The notes under the pieces were generated by a model that saw only the letters and a program-made list of their open reading frames with translations, had not been told where the DNA came from and did no database searches. A stretch of DNA of 6,199 bases, taken from assembly GCA_004556985.1 (NCBI GenBank), contig SFFC01000121.1:1-6199 (forward strand), written 5' to 3'. Shown here piece after piece: positions 1-5,878 of this stretch. This DNA comes from Clostridiales bacterium. Lineage in GTDB: Bacteria; Bacillota; Clostridia; Christensenellales; Aristaeellaceae. The first letter of the stretch is position 1; each line of letters opens with the position of its first letter. The position numbers were made by a program, and so were the translations under genes.

Positions 1-143
1 TCCTTGGCGACCTGCATCGCCTTGATGTTGAAGTTCTTGTCCCAGGTCCAGATGGTGATCTTGCCGTCTTCCGCGGCGGAAGCCATGCCGCACAGCGAGA
101 GAACCAGCGCCAGCGCGAGCATCAGAGAAACAAGCTTTTTCAT
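1..143 (-). CDS. Sugar ABC transporter extracellular solute-binding protein, N-terminal fragment
   Basis: Only the first 47 codons are present; the gene continues past the left edge. The protein opens with MKKLVSLMLALALVLSL, a classic Sec signal peptide with a KK n-region and a hydrophobic core, and then GMASA-AEDGKITIW. The likely signal peptidase I site is after ASA (residue 23). Cys18 sits in the core, but LSLC is a poor lipobox because Leu is at -1, so lipoprotein anchoring is possible but not favoured. The mature start KITIWTWDKNFNIKAMQVAK matches the first beta strand and helix of family 1 sugar-binding proteins (UgpB/COG1653 type), which capture sugars or oligosaccharides outside the membrane and pass them to an ABC permease. 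The ATG at 143-141 is preceded by AGGAGG (159-154) with a 10-base gap. The gene has its own promoter downstream of the araC-type gene. The substrate cannot be read from this fragment. Confidence 0.85.
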   Translation of the reverse strand, partial: MKKLVSLMLALALVLSLCGMASAAEDGKITIWTWDKNFNIKAMQVAK

Positions 144-172
144 AAGAACAGATCCTCCTCGAATGATTTTGT

Positions 173-197
173 TCAGTTCTACCCATTCGCGAACTGA
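173..197. repeat. 7-bp inverted repeat in the leader of the solute-binding protein gene
   Basis: TCAGTTC (173-179) and GAACTGA (191-197) are exact inverted copies separated by 11 bases. The 8-bp palindrome TTCGCGAA (186-193) overlaps the right arm. On the minus strand the element lies just downstream of the predicted -10 (215-210) and upstream of the ribosome binding site, so it falls within roughly the first 30 transcribed bases. It could be an operator for a regulator bound near the start site, or an RNA stem-loop that protects the 5' end. Half-site centres are about 18 bp apart, close to two helical turns. The pattern is directly visible; the function is inferred. Confidence 0.45.
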
Positions 198-209
198 TTT
201 GTTGTGATC

Positions 210-240
210 ATTATATCATGGAGAAATCGCACAATGTCCG
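210..240 (-). promoter_or_regulatory. Extended -10 sigma-A promoter of the solute-binding protein gene
   Basis: The minus strand carries TGATATAAT (218-210), a perfect -10 hexamer TATAAT with the TGn extension. The best -35 candidate is CGGACA (240-235), which keeps GACA but has a long 19-base spacer, so the promoter probably relies on its extended -10. The expected start is near 203, giving a leader of about 60 bases that contains the inverted repeat at 173-197. A promoter here means the transporter gene can be expressed separately from the regulator operon upstream. No clear terminator is seen between that operon's stop codon at 296 and this promoter. Confidence 0.65.
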
Positions 241-295
241 CAATTCCGATTCTATCCTGATCAGATTCGCTCCTCTTTTGTCTCTCATGCCCATG

Positions 296-1219
296 TCAGC
301 GGCCGTTTTCTTGGTTCTGGCGGCCGTTTCGCCAATCGCTGGGGCTCTTTCCTACATATCTTTTGAAATTCCGGTTGAAGGCCGCCAGCGAGAAAAAACC
401 GCAGCGCGCGGCGATGTTCTGAATCGGCTCCTGCGTCAGGCGCAGCAGGTTGAGCGCCCTGTGGATCCGGTAGCGGTTGACGTATTCAAGCGGCGGCATG
501 CCCATCAGCCGGGCGAAGAGCTTGCGGAAATAGCTCTCGCTCATCGCGCAGCTGCGGGCCATGTCGCTGACGCGGATCTCGTGGGTGTAGTTCTGGGAAA
601 CGTACACAAGCGCCGGCTCCACGGGCGCCAGGCCCGGCGCATCGGCCGAGATGCTCAGCGCGACGTCGTCCGCATGGCGCGCCATCAGCAGCAGAATCAG
701 CAGCAGAAACAGCGAGAGCTCCGGCAGGCTCTCCTCGCCGCCGCAGCGCTTTGTGTCAAACATCATCTGCACGAGCTGGGGGATCTCCCCGCTCTGCCCG
801 CCCGGCAGGAACATGCCCCCGCCCGCCGACTCGATGAGCGTGCGGATGGCGCAGAGCCGCCGCTCCCCGGCCAGATACAGCAGCATGTCCTCGTTGACCT
901 CGATGTAGCGCCACCGGGTCATCAGCACACCCTCGTTCTGCTGGCTGTGGAGCACCTCGCGCGGCGTCAGCAGCACGGCCCCGGGGGAGAACGTCCATTC
1001 GCTCGTGCGCGTGCGGATGCGCCCGCAGCCCGTCACGCAGACGCCCAGCTCCAGCGTGTTGTGGCAGTGGAGCACGTCGACGGCGTAGGGCGGGTAGTAG
1101 GGCGTGTCGATCATCGCGGCGATGAGCGCCTCGGCGGGCAGGCGGAAGTCGCGCCGCTCGCCGGAGGGCGGCTCGGCCAGCATCCGCCGCAGCTCGCGGC
1201 GGTCACTCTCGTTCATCAT
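296..1219 (-). CDS. AraC-family transcriptional regulator (cupin sensor plus HTH)
   Basis: This 307-residue protein has the standard two-part AraC layout. Residues about 40-100 form an N-terminal cupin-type sensor, with HCHNTLELGVCVTGCGRI followed by a FSPGAVLLTPREVLHS turn typical of sugar-sensing members. Residues about 200-297 form the double helix-turn-helix: the first HTH is VSDMARSCAMSESYFRKLF (217-235) and the second is IQNIAARCGFFSLAAFNRNF (266-285), then KRYVGKSPSDWR. The start chosen is the ATG at 1219-1217, with AAGGTG (1232-1227) seven bases upstream; a second ATG follows at once. It overlaps the end of the upstream membrane-protein gene by 17 bp, so the two are probably co-transcribed and translationally coupled. 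Flanking genes for sugar binding and glycan hydrolysis suggest it senses a carbohydrate and activates those genes. The ligand and target sites are unknown. Confidence 0.93.
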   Translation of the reverse strand: MMNESDRRELRRMLAEPPSGERRDFRLPAEALIAAMIDTPYYPPYAVDVLHCHNTLELGVCVTGCGRIRTRTSEWTFSPGAVLLTPREVLHSQQNEGVLMTRWRYIEVNEDMLLYLAGERRLCAIRTLIESAGGGMFLPGGQSGEIPQLVQMMFDTKRCGGEESLPELSLFLLLILLLMARHADDVALSISADAPGLAPVEPALVYVSQNYTHEIRVSDMARSCAMSESYFRKLFARLMGMPPLEYVNRYRIHRALNLLRLTQEPIQNIAARCGFFSLAAFNRNFKRYVGKSPSDWRNGRQNQENGR

Positions 1220-1763
1220 GGACGAACACCTTGTCCCGGCAGATCATGTTGAGGTAGGAGCGCAGGCCCGGCGACGCCTGCATGTAGACCTTGAGCCAGC
1301 GGCCCTCCTCCGGCCCCGTGCCCATGCAGTAGGCGACGGCGCAGCCGCGGTCCGCGTCATGCGCGGAGACGTCGTAGGTGATGCGCCGGGGCGTCGCGGC
1401 CTTCGAGGCGGCCTCGGCCTCGTCGAGCAGGTCGACGCCCTCGTCGGCCATGATGACGAGCTTCGTCAGGTCCATGTGCAGAAAGTCCTCCGTCTTCGGG
1501 CGGCTTCGCATGCCGCTGTGGCGCAGGACGGTCAGCATCGTCCCGTCGAGCTGGTATTCATAGGACACCCGCGCGATCCCCATAAAATACCACGCGAAAA
1601 ACAGCGTGCCCAGCGAGAGCACCAGCATCGGGAAGCCCCACATGGAGCCCAGAAACGTAAAGATCGCCACGGCCATGTAGAGCATGAACTGAATCACGCG
1701 GATATGGCTTTGAATTTTGCGCTCCACCGTCTCGCGGTAGCAGATGCTCCTTAAATCGACCAT
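1203..1763 (-). CDS. Small membrane protein with two transmembrane helices (DUF6106-like)
   Basis: The 186-residue protein has a short charged N-terminus (ETVERKIQSHIR), two hydrophobic helices at about residues 22-40 and 44-63 separated by a brief MWGF turn, and a soluble C-terminal domain of about 120 residues. That domain begins VSYEYQLDGTMLTVLR and continues with a beta-rich stretch DFLHMDLTKLVIMADEG. This layout, a two-helix hairpin followed by a PH-like strand pattern, resembles the uncharacterised Clostridia family DUF6106; that assignment is from memory of the family's look, not from a search. No catalytic motif is visible. Both termini are likely cytoplasmic. The ATG at 1763-1761 has GGAGG (1775-1771) seven bases upstream. 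It is the first gene of an operon with the AraC-type regulator and is transcribed from the promoter at 1837-1865. Its role is unknown. Confidence 0.85.
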   Translation of the reverse strand: MVDLRSICYRETVERKIQSHIRVIQFMLYMAVAIFTFLGSMWGFPMLVLSLGTLFFAWYFMGIARVSYEYQLDGTMLTVLRHSGMRSRPKTEDFLHMDLTKLVIMADEGVDLLDEAEAASKAATPRRITYDVSAHDADRGCAVAYCMGTGPEEGRWLKVYMQASPGLRSYLNMICRDKVFVHDERE

Positions 1764-1836
1764 TGGTTAGCCTCCCTGACCCTGTTTCCCTTCGCGCAAA
1801 AGCAGACAGGCCCGTCCGCTGCGCAAGGCTGTTTTT

Positions 1837-1865
1837 ATTCTATTCCTCCCAAAGCGTTCTGTCAA
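1837..1865 (-). promoter_or_regulatory. Sigma-A promoter of the membrane protein / AraC operon
   Basis: On the minus strand a perfect TTGACA (1865-1860) is followed by a 17-base spacer and TAGAAT (1842-1837), five of six matches to the -10 consensus. The expected start is near 1830, leaving a leader of about 65 bases before the ATG at 1763. The match is close to ideal, so basal expression of the regulator operon is probably substantial. It diverges from the hexosaminidase promoter at 1924-1952. Confidence 0.8.
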
Positions 1866-1923
1866 TGCGGCTTCACACCGGGTCGGGGGGCCGAGAATGC
1901 GTCCCCCTGCGCGCAAATCCTCC

Positions 1924-1952
1924 TTTTCAAACCGGTAGCTTTCCTGTATAAT
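1924..1952 (+). promoter_or_regulatory. Sigma-A promoter of the family 20 glycoside hydrolase gene
   Basis: A perfect -10 TATAAT (1947-1952) is preceded after 17 bases by TTTTCA (1924-1929), a four of six match to the -35 consensus. Transcription would start near 1959, giving a leader of about 45 bases. The imperfect -35 beside a perfect -10 fits a promoter helped by an activator, and the divergent operon encodes an AraC-type protein. That regulatory link is inferred. Confidence 0.65.
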
Positions 1953-2004
1953 TTGGGGCAGATTCCAAGCGATTGTGCAACAAGCCGTCAAAGGGGGCAT
2001 TTTC

Positions 2005-3810
2005 ATGTTTTCAAGCGAAACCATCGCGCGCCTCCGCGCGCGCATCGAGGCCGTCGCCGGCTTCCCGATTCCCTATCCGGTCGAATGCCGGGAGGGCGAG
2101 GGGCTTCATGTCTCGCTTTGCGGCGGCCGCGCCGTCATCGAAGCGGAGGACCTGAGCGCGCTCGCGCGCGGCTTCTTCCTGCTCGCCCGCTGCGTCAGGG
2201 AGGAACGTACCGCGCTTGACGTGCGCCAAAGCCGCCATTTTTCCTCCTGCGGCGCGATGGTGGACTGCTCGCGCGGCGCCGTGCTGACGCAGGAGGCCGC
2301 CTGCCGGCTGATCGACCGCCTCGCCGCGCTGGGCATGAACCTGCTGATGCTCTACACCGAGGACACCTATACCGTGCCGGAATACCCGTATCTGGGCTAC
2401 CTGCGCGGGCGCTATTCGCAGGAGGAGCTGCGCGCGCTGGACGGCTATGCCGCGTCGATGGGCGTGGAGCTGGTGCCCTGCATCCAGACGCTGGGGCACA
2501 TGCGCCAGTTCCTGCAATGGGAGGAAAACGGCCCGCTGCGCGACCAGCCCGACATTCTGATGATCGACGAGGAAAACACCTATGCGCTCATCGACGCGCA
2601 GCTGCGCGCCCTGCGCGCCTGCGTGAGGACGGGGCGCATCCACATCGGCATGGACGAGGCCCACGGCGTCGGCCTGGGGCGCTACCTGCTCAAGCATGGC
2701 ATGACCGACCGCTTTGCGCTCCTGAGCCGCCACCTGCGCCGGGTAATCGACCTGTGCGCGCGCTACGGCTTCAAGCCGATCATGTGGAGCGACATGTTCT
2801 TTCGGCTCGGCTCCGCGAAGAACGACTATTACGACGAGCAGGCCGTCATCCCGCAGCGCGTCATCGACAATCTGCCGCCGGTCGACCTGTGCTACTGGGA
2901 CTACTATCACACCGACGAGGCGTTCTACGACCGCATGATCACCCAGCACGAGCGGATGAGCCGCGAGACGGTCTTCGCCGGCGGCATCTGGACGTGGTCG
3001 GGCTTCCTGCCCCACGTCGCCCTGACGGAGCGGACGATGCGCCCCGCGCTCGCTGCCTGCTCGAAGCACCGCGTGCGCACGGTGATGGCGACGTTCTGGG
3101 GCGACGACGGCGCGGAGACGGATCTCTTCCTCGCGCTGGGCATGCTGCCGCTCTTCTCCGAGGCCTGCTGGCAGGGCGCGGACTGCCCGCAGGAGGAGGT
3201 CGACCTCGCCGGGGAATGCCTGACGGGCATGTCCCGCGGCTTCCTGCGCGCGATGAGCCTCTTCTACCCGCCCAAGGGCGACGACCTCTGGCCGGGCAAG
3301 GCGCTCATCTGGTGCGACCCGCTCTATCCGCTGCTCGAGGGCCAGGGCGAGGCGCCCGAAGCTGCCGCGCAGCGCGCCGCGCAGGCGCTCGCGCTGCTGC
3401 GCGCGGAGCCGGACGGCCCCGAGCGCTGCTACGCCGAGCAGGTCTTTGAGACGGTCGTCGCCAAGGCGGCGCTGGTCGTGCCGCTGCGCAAAAACTACCT
3501 CGCCGGCGACCGGGCCGCCCTTGCCCGCGCGGCGGAGGAGGAGATTCCCGCGCTGCTTTCGCGCTACGACGCGCTCATGCGCGCCCACCGCATCCTCTGG
3601 GAGCGGGACATGAAGCGCTTTGGCTGGGAGGTGCTCTGCCTGCGCTACGGCGCGGTCATGGGTCGGCTTGCCGACGTGCAGGACGAGCTGCGCCGCTACC
3701 TCGCGGGAACGCTTTCCTGCATCCCGGAGCTCGATGAGGCGCCGCTTTGCGCCCGCCGCGGCCCGCAGACCTATCTGAACCTGGTCTCGCCCACGCGCGA
3801 CAGCTGGTAA
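2005..3810 (+). CDS. Intracellular family 20 glycoside hydrolase (beta-N-acetylhexosaminidase)
   Basis: The 601-residue enzyme should remove terminal beta-linked GlcNAc or GalNAc by the substrate-assisted mechanism of GH20. Residues about 75-395 form the catalytic barrel. The hallmark Asp-Glu pair is D217-E218 in RIHIGMDEAH, where Glu is the acid/base and Asp orients the substrate acetamido group. Other barrel signatures are GAMVDCSRG (83-91), LMLYTEDTY (114-122), PIMWSDMFFR (258-267), LCYWDYYH (295-302), GGIWTWSGF (326-334) and ATFWGDDGAETD (362-373). Residues about 395-601 are a helical C-terminal region. There is no signal peptide or membrane segment, so it acts in the cytoplasm on imported oligosaccharides. 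It resembles the cytosolic GH20 type described in Streptococcus pneumoniae as GH20C, a comparison made by recall. The ATG at 2005 is chosen because AAGGGGG (1991-1997) lies seven bases upstream; an in-frame GTG at 1975 lacks such a site. The GlcNAc versus GalNAc preference is not readable. Confidence 0.9.
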   Translation: MFSSETIARLRARIEAVAGFPIPYPVECREGEGLHVSLCGGRAVIEAEDLSALARGFFLLARCVREERTALDVRQSRHFSSCGAMVDCSRGAVLTQEAACRLIDRLAALGMNLLMLYTEDTYTVPEYPYLGYLRGRYSQEELRALDGYAASMGVELVPCIQTLGHMRQFLQWEENGPLRDQPDILMIDEENTYALIDAQLRALRACVRTGRIHIGMDEAHGVGLGRYLLKHGMTDRFALLSRHLRRVIDLCARYGFKPIMWSDMFFRLGSAKNDYYDEQAVIPQRVIDNLPPVDLCYWDYYHTDEAFYDRMITQHERMSRETVFAGGIWTWSGFLPHVALTERTMRPALAACSKHRVRTVMATFWGDDGAETDLFLALGMLPLFSEACWQGADCPQEEVDLAGECLTGMSRGFLRAMSLFYPPKGDDLWPGKALIWCDPLYPLLEGQGEAPEAAAQRAAQALALLRAEPDGPERCYAEQVFETVVAKAALVVPLRKNYLAGDRAALARAAEEEIPALLSRYDALMRAHRILWERDMKRFGWEVLCLRYGAVMGRLADVQDELRRYLAGTLSCIPELDEAPLCARRGPQTYLNLVSPTRDSW

Positions 3811-3881
3811 GCCCTCGCCGCAGGTCTACGCGGGCGGCCTGCCCCGGCCTTGACAAATTGCATGCATTTTGGATGGCATGA

Positions 3882-3916
3882 CGCGCAAAGTTTGCGCAGG
3901 GTCTTTGCGCGGTTTT
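3882..3916 (+). terminator. Rho-independent terminator after the hexosaminidase gene
   Basis: CGCGCAAAG (3882-3890) and CTTTGCGCG (3903-3911) form a perfect 9-bp stem with a 12-base loop, followed by GTTTT. The T tract is short, so termination may be partial. The loop contains TTTGCGC (3891-3897), which can also pair with GCGCAAA (3883-3889), giving two mutually exclusive folds. The hairpin sits about 70 bases after the stop codon and before the transketolase promoter. Confidence 0.6.
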
Positions 3917-3957
3917 CACATTCCTTGCCGGGTTCTTGCCAAAAACCCTTTGATTAC

Positions 3958-3987
3958 TGGACAAAACCCCCCGGCCGATGTTATACT
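3958..3987 (+). promoter_or_regulatory. Extended -10 sigma-A promoter of the transketolase operon
   Basis: TGGACA (3958-3963), five of six to the -35 consensus, is followed after 18 bases by TATACT (3982-3987), five of six to the -10 consensus. TGT immediately before the -10 (3979-3981) supplies the extended -10 element. The expected start is near 3994, giving a leader of about 80 bases that includes the inverted repeat at 4030-4046. The combination predicts a strong promoter, fitting a central carbon enzyme. Confidence 0.75.
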
Positions 3988-4029
3988 TCTATCTTGCAGT
4001 ATTCTTTCCTGGCGCGCTTGAGTCAGCGC

Positions 4030-4046
4030 ATTGCCCGCCGGGCAAT
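4030..4046. repeat. Perfect inverted repeat in the transketolase leader
   Basis: ATTGCCC (4030-4036) and GGGCAAT (4040-4046) are exact inverted copies around GCC. The element lies about 36-52 bases into the predicted transcript and ends 13 bases before the ribosome binding site AAGGAG (4060-4065). It could be a roadblock operator for a repressor or an RNA stem-loop affecting stability or translation. No T run follows, so it is not a simple terminator. Confidence 0.5.
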
Positions 4047-4073
4047 CAGCCGAAACAATAAGGAGATCAAGGC

Positions 4074-4928
4074 ATGACGAATCAGGAACAACACCAGCTT
4101 GCCGCCGCAGCTCTGGCGATCCGCATGGGCGTGATCGAGGGGACGCACAGCGCCAAATCCGGCCATCCGGGCGGAAGCCTGTCGGCGGCAGACATGTTCG
4201 CGTATCTCTATGAGAAGGAGCTGCGCATCGATCCGGCCCGTCCGCAGTGGCCCGGCCGCGACCGCTTTGTGCTCTCCAAGGGCCATACCGCGCCGGCGCT
4301 CTACGCCGCGCTGGCTCACCGGGGCTTCTTCCCGGTGGAAGATCTCAAAACCCTGCGCCACATCGGCAGCTACCTGCAGGGCCATCCGAACATGAACAGC
4401 GTACCCGGCGTCGACATGAGCACGGGCAGCCTGGGCCAGGGCGTCTCCGTCGCCGCAGGCATGGCGAAGGCCGCCAGGGTCATGGGCAGCGGCGTGAACG
4501 TCTACACGATGCTCGGCGACGGCGAGATCGACGAGGGCGAGGTCTGGGAGGCGTTCATGTTCGCCGCGCACTACCATCTGGACAACCTCTGTGTGATGAT
4601 CGACCTCAACGGCCTGCAGATCGACGGCGCGACGAAGGACGTCATGAACAGCGAGCCCGTCGACGCGAAGATGGAGGCCTTCGGCTTTGACACCGTGACC
4701 ATCGACGGCCACGACTTCGCGCAGATCGAGCGCGCCTTTGACGTCTTCCATCAAAACGCCGGCAGCGGCAAGCCCACCTGCATCCTGATGCGCACCGTCA
4801 AGGGCAAGGGCGTCAGCTACATGGAGAACAACGCCGACTGGCACGGCAAGGCCCCGAACGACAAGGAATACGAGACCGCGATGCAGGAGCTTCGCGCGCA
4901 GCTTGAGGAACTGGAGGCGGCACAATGA
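4074..4928 (+). CDS. Transketolase, N-terminal (TPP-binding) subunit
   Basis: The 284-residue protein is the thiamine-diphosphate-binding half of a split transketolase, which moves two-carbon units between sugar phosphates in the non-oxidative pentose phosphate pathway. Visible motifs are SGHPGG (29-34, active-site His31), LSKGHTAPALYAAL (67-80, His71), QGHP (102-105, His104), STGSLGQG (116-123), and the TPP/metal motif GDG (148-150) ending at Asn179 in IDLNGLQ. WHGKAP (256-261) is the conserved C-terminal histidine motif. Length fits stand-alone N-terminal subunits, common in Clostridia and archaea. The start is supported by AAGGAG at 4060-4065, eight bases before the ATG. The stop codon overlaps the next start as ATGA, indicating tight coupling with the C-terminal subunit. 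The cytoplasmic enzyme would be a heterotetramer of the two subunits. It could instead serve a related ketose-phosphate pathway, but the motifs favour true transketolase. Confidence 0.95.
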   Translation: MTNQEQHQLAAAALAIRMGVIEGTHSAKSGHPGGSLSAADMFAYLYEKELRIDPARPQWPGRDRFVLSKGHTAPALYAALAHRGFFPVEDLKTLRHIGSYLQGHPNMNSVPGVDMSTGSLGQGVSVAAGMAKAARVMGSGVNVYTMLGDGEIDEGEVWEAFMFAAHYHLDNLCVMIDLNGLQIDGATKDVMNSEPVDAKMEAFGFDTVTIDGHDFAQIERAFDVFHQNAGSGKPTCILMRTVKGKGVSYMENNADWHGKAPNDKEYETAMQELRAQLEELEAAQ

Positions 4929-5851
4929 GCGACGTCATCAAGAAAGCCACCCGCGACGGCTACGGCAGGGCGCTCGTGGAGCTGGGCCGTGAGCACAGCG
5001 ACATCGTCGTGCTGGACGCCGATCTGGCGGCCTCCACGAAGACCGGCATGTTCAAAAAGGAATTCCCCGACCGCCACTTTGACTGCGGCATCGCCGAGGG
5101 CAACATGGTCGCCGCGGCGGCCGGCATGGCGGCGATGGGCCTGGTGCCCTTCGCGTCGAGCTTCGCGATGTTCGTCGCGGGCCGCGCGTTTGAGCAGGTG
5201 CGCAATTCCATCGGCTATCCGCGTCTGAACGTCAAGATCGGCGCGACGCACGGCGGCATCTCCGTCGGCGAGGACGGCGCAAGCCACCAGTGCTGCGAGG
5301 ATTTCGCGCTCATGCGCTCCATCCCCGGCATGGTCATCCTCAACCCGGCGGATGAGGTCGAGGCGCGCAAGGCGGTCAAGGCCGCCTACGCCTACGACGG
5401 CCCGGTCTACCTGCGCTTTGGCCGCCTGGCCGTGCCCGTCATCCACGGCGAGGACTACGACTTCGCCATCGGCAAGGGCGAGCAGCTGACCGAGGGCAGC
5501 GACGTCGCCATCCTCGCGACCGGCCTGATGGTCAACGAGGCGCTCATGGCGGCGCAGACGCTCAGGGCCGAAGGCATCGCCGCGCGCGTCATCAACCTCT
5601 GCACGATCAAGCCACTCGACGAGGAGATCATCCTCAAGGCCGCGCGCGAGTGCGGCAGGATCATCACCTGCGAGGAGCACAGCGTCATCGGCGGCCTGGG
5701 CGAGGCGGTCTGCTCGCTGCTGAGCGAAGCCTGCCCGACGCCCGTTCGCCGCATCGGCGTAGGCGACGTCTTCGGCTATTCCGGCCCGGCTCTGCTCAAG
5801 GCCTTCGGCCTGAGCGCGGAGCACATCGTCGAGACTGCAAAGAGCTTCTGA
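4925..5851 (+). CDS. Transketolase, C-terminal subunit (pyrimidine-binding and C domains)
   Basis: The 308-residue partner subunit carries the pyrimidine-binding domain (about 1-170) and the transketolase C domain (about 185-305). FDCGIAEGNM (52-61) contains Glu59, the residue that activates the TPP aminopyrimidine ring. GATHGGISVGEDGASHQ (106-122) provides phosphate- and substrate-contact residues including His109 and His121. PVYLRFGR (160-167) closes the Pyr domain, and EEHSVIGGLGEAV (250-262) marks the C-terminal domain. The ATG overlaps the preceding stop by four bases; GGAGG (4913-4917), seven bases upstream, supports this start. Both halves are complete, and the gene is followed by a strong terminator, so the operon appears to be just these two genes. 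The fold is shared with DXP synthase and pyruvate dehydrogenase E1 beta, but the paired N-terminal subunit makes transketolase the best reading. Confidence 0.95.
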   Translation: MSDVIKKATRDGYGRALVELGREHSDIVVLDADLAASTKTGMFKKEFPDRHFDCGIAEGNMVAAAAGMAAMGLVPFASSFAMFVAGRAFEQVRNSIGYPRLNVKIGATHGGISVGEDGASHQCCEDFALMRSIPGMVILNPADEVEARKAVKAAYAYDGPVYLRFGRLAVPVIHGEDYDFAIGKGEQLTEGSDVAILATGLMVNEALMAAQTLRAEGIAARVINLCTIKPLDEEIILKAARECGRIITCEEHSVIGGLGEAVCSLLSEACPTPVRRIGVGDVFGYSGPALLKAFGLSAEHIVETAKSF

Positions 5852-5858
5852 TCCGGCC

Positions 5859-5870
5859 ATAATATATTAT
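5859..5870. repeat. AT-only 12-bp palindrome between stop codon and terminator
   Basis: ATAATATATTAT is a perfect 12-bp palindrome. The surrounding bases from 5859 to 5874 are all A or T, which stands out in a GC-rich window. It lies between the stop codon of the transketolase C subunit and the terminator hairpin. On the minus strand it could add weakly to termination of convergent transcripts by supplying an A/U-rich tail. No function is shown. Confidence 0.4.
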
Positions 5871-5878
5871 ATATCATG

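Noticed and set aside
73..110. Lipobox for a lipid-anchored binding protein around Cys18
   Set aside because: The residues before Cys are L-S-L; Leu at -1 does not fit the Ala/Gly/Ser requirement, while ASA-AE gives a good signal peptidase I site. Not fully excluded.
218..1252. 344-codon open frame on the plus strand across the AraC gene
   Set aside because: Composition is a GC-rich antisense shadow (His, Arg, Ala, Gln runs) opposite a well-supported AraC regulator; its start lies inside the solute-binding protein promoter region.
1975..2004. Earlier in-frame GTG start for the hexosaminidase, adding ten residues
   Set aside because: The ribosome binding site AAGGGGG (1991-1997) is correctly spaced for the ATG at 2005, and no such site precedes the GTG.
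2011..3588. 525-codon open frame on the minus strand, antisense to the hexosaminidase gene
   Set aside because: It is Arg/Ala/His/Val-rich low-information protein with no domain, and it lies codon-for-codon opposite a clear GH20 gene. High GC content removes stop codons from the opposite strand.
3859..3866. TGCATGCA palindrome as an operator
   Set aside because: Symmetry stops at 8 bp, is not near a credible promoter, and such short palindromes are expected by chance.
3850..3878. Perfect TTGACA (3850-3855) as a promoter
   Set aside because: The sequence 17 bases downstream is ATGGCA, with no acceptable -10, and the terminator hairpin follows at once.
3930..3948. GGGTT / AACCC hairpin as a second terminator before the transketolase promoter
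   Set aside because: The stem is only 5 bp with a 9-base loop and only three T residues follow.
4023..5860. Two long minus-strand open frames (300 and 347 codons) opposite the transketolase genes
   Set aside because: Both mirror strongly conserved transketolase subunits and show no recognisable protein features.
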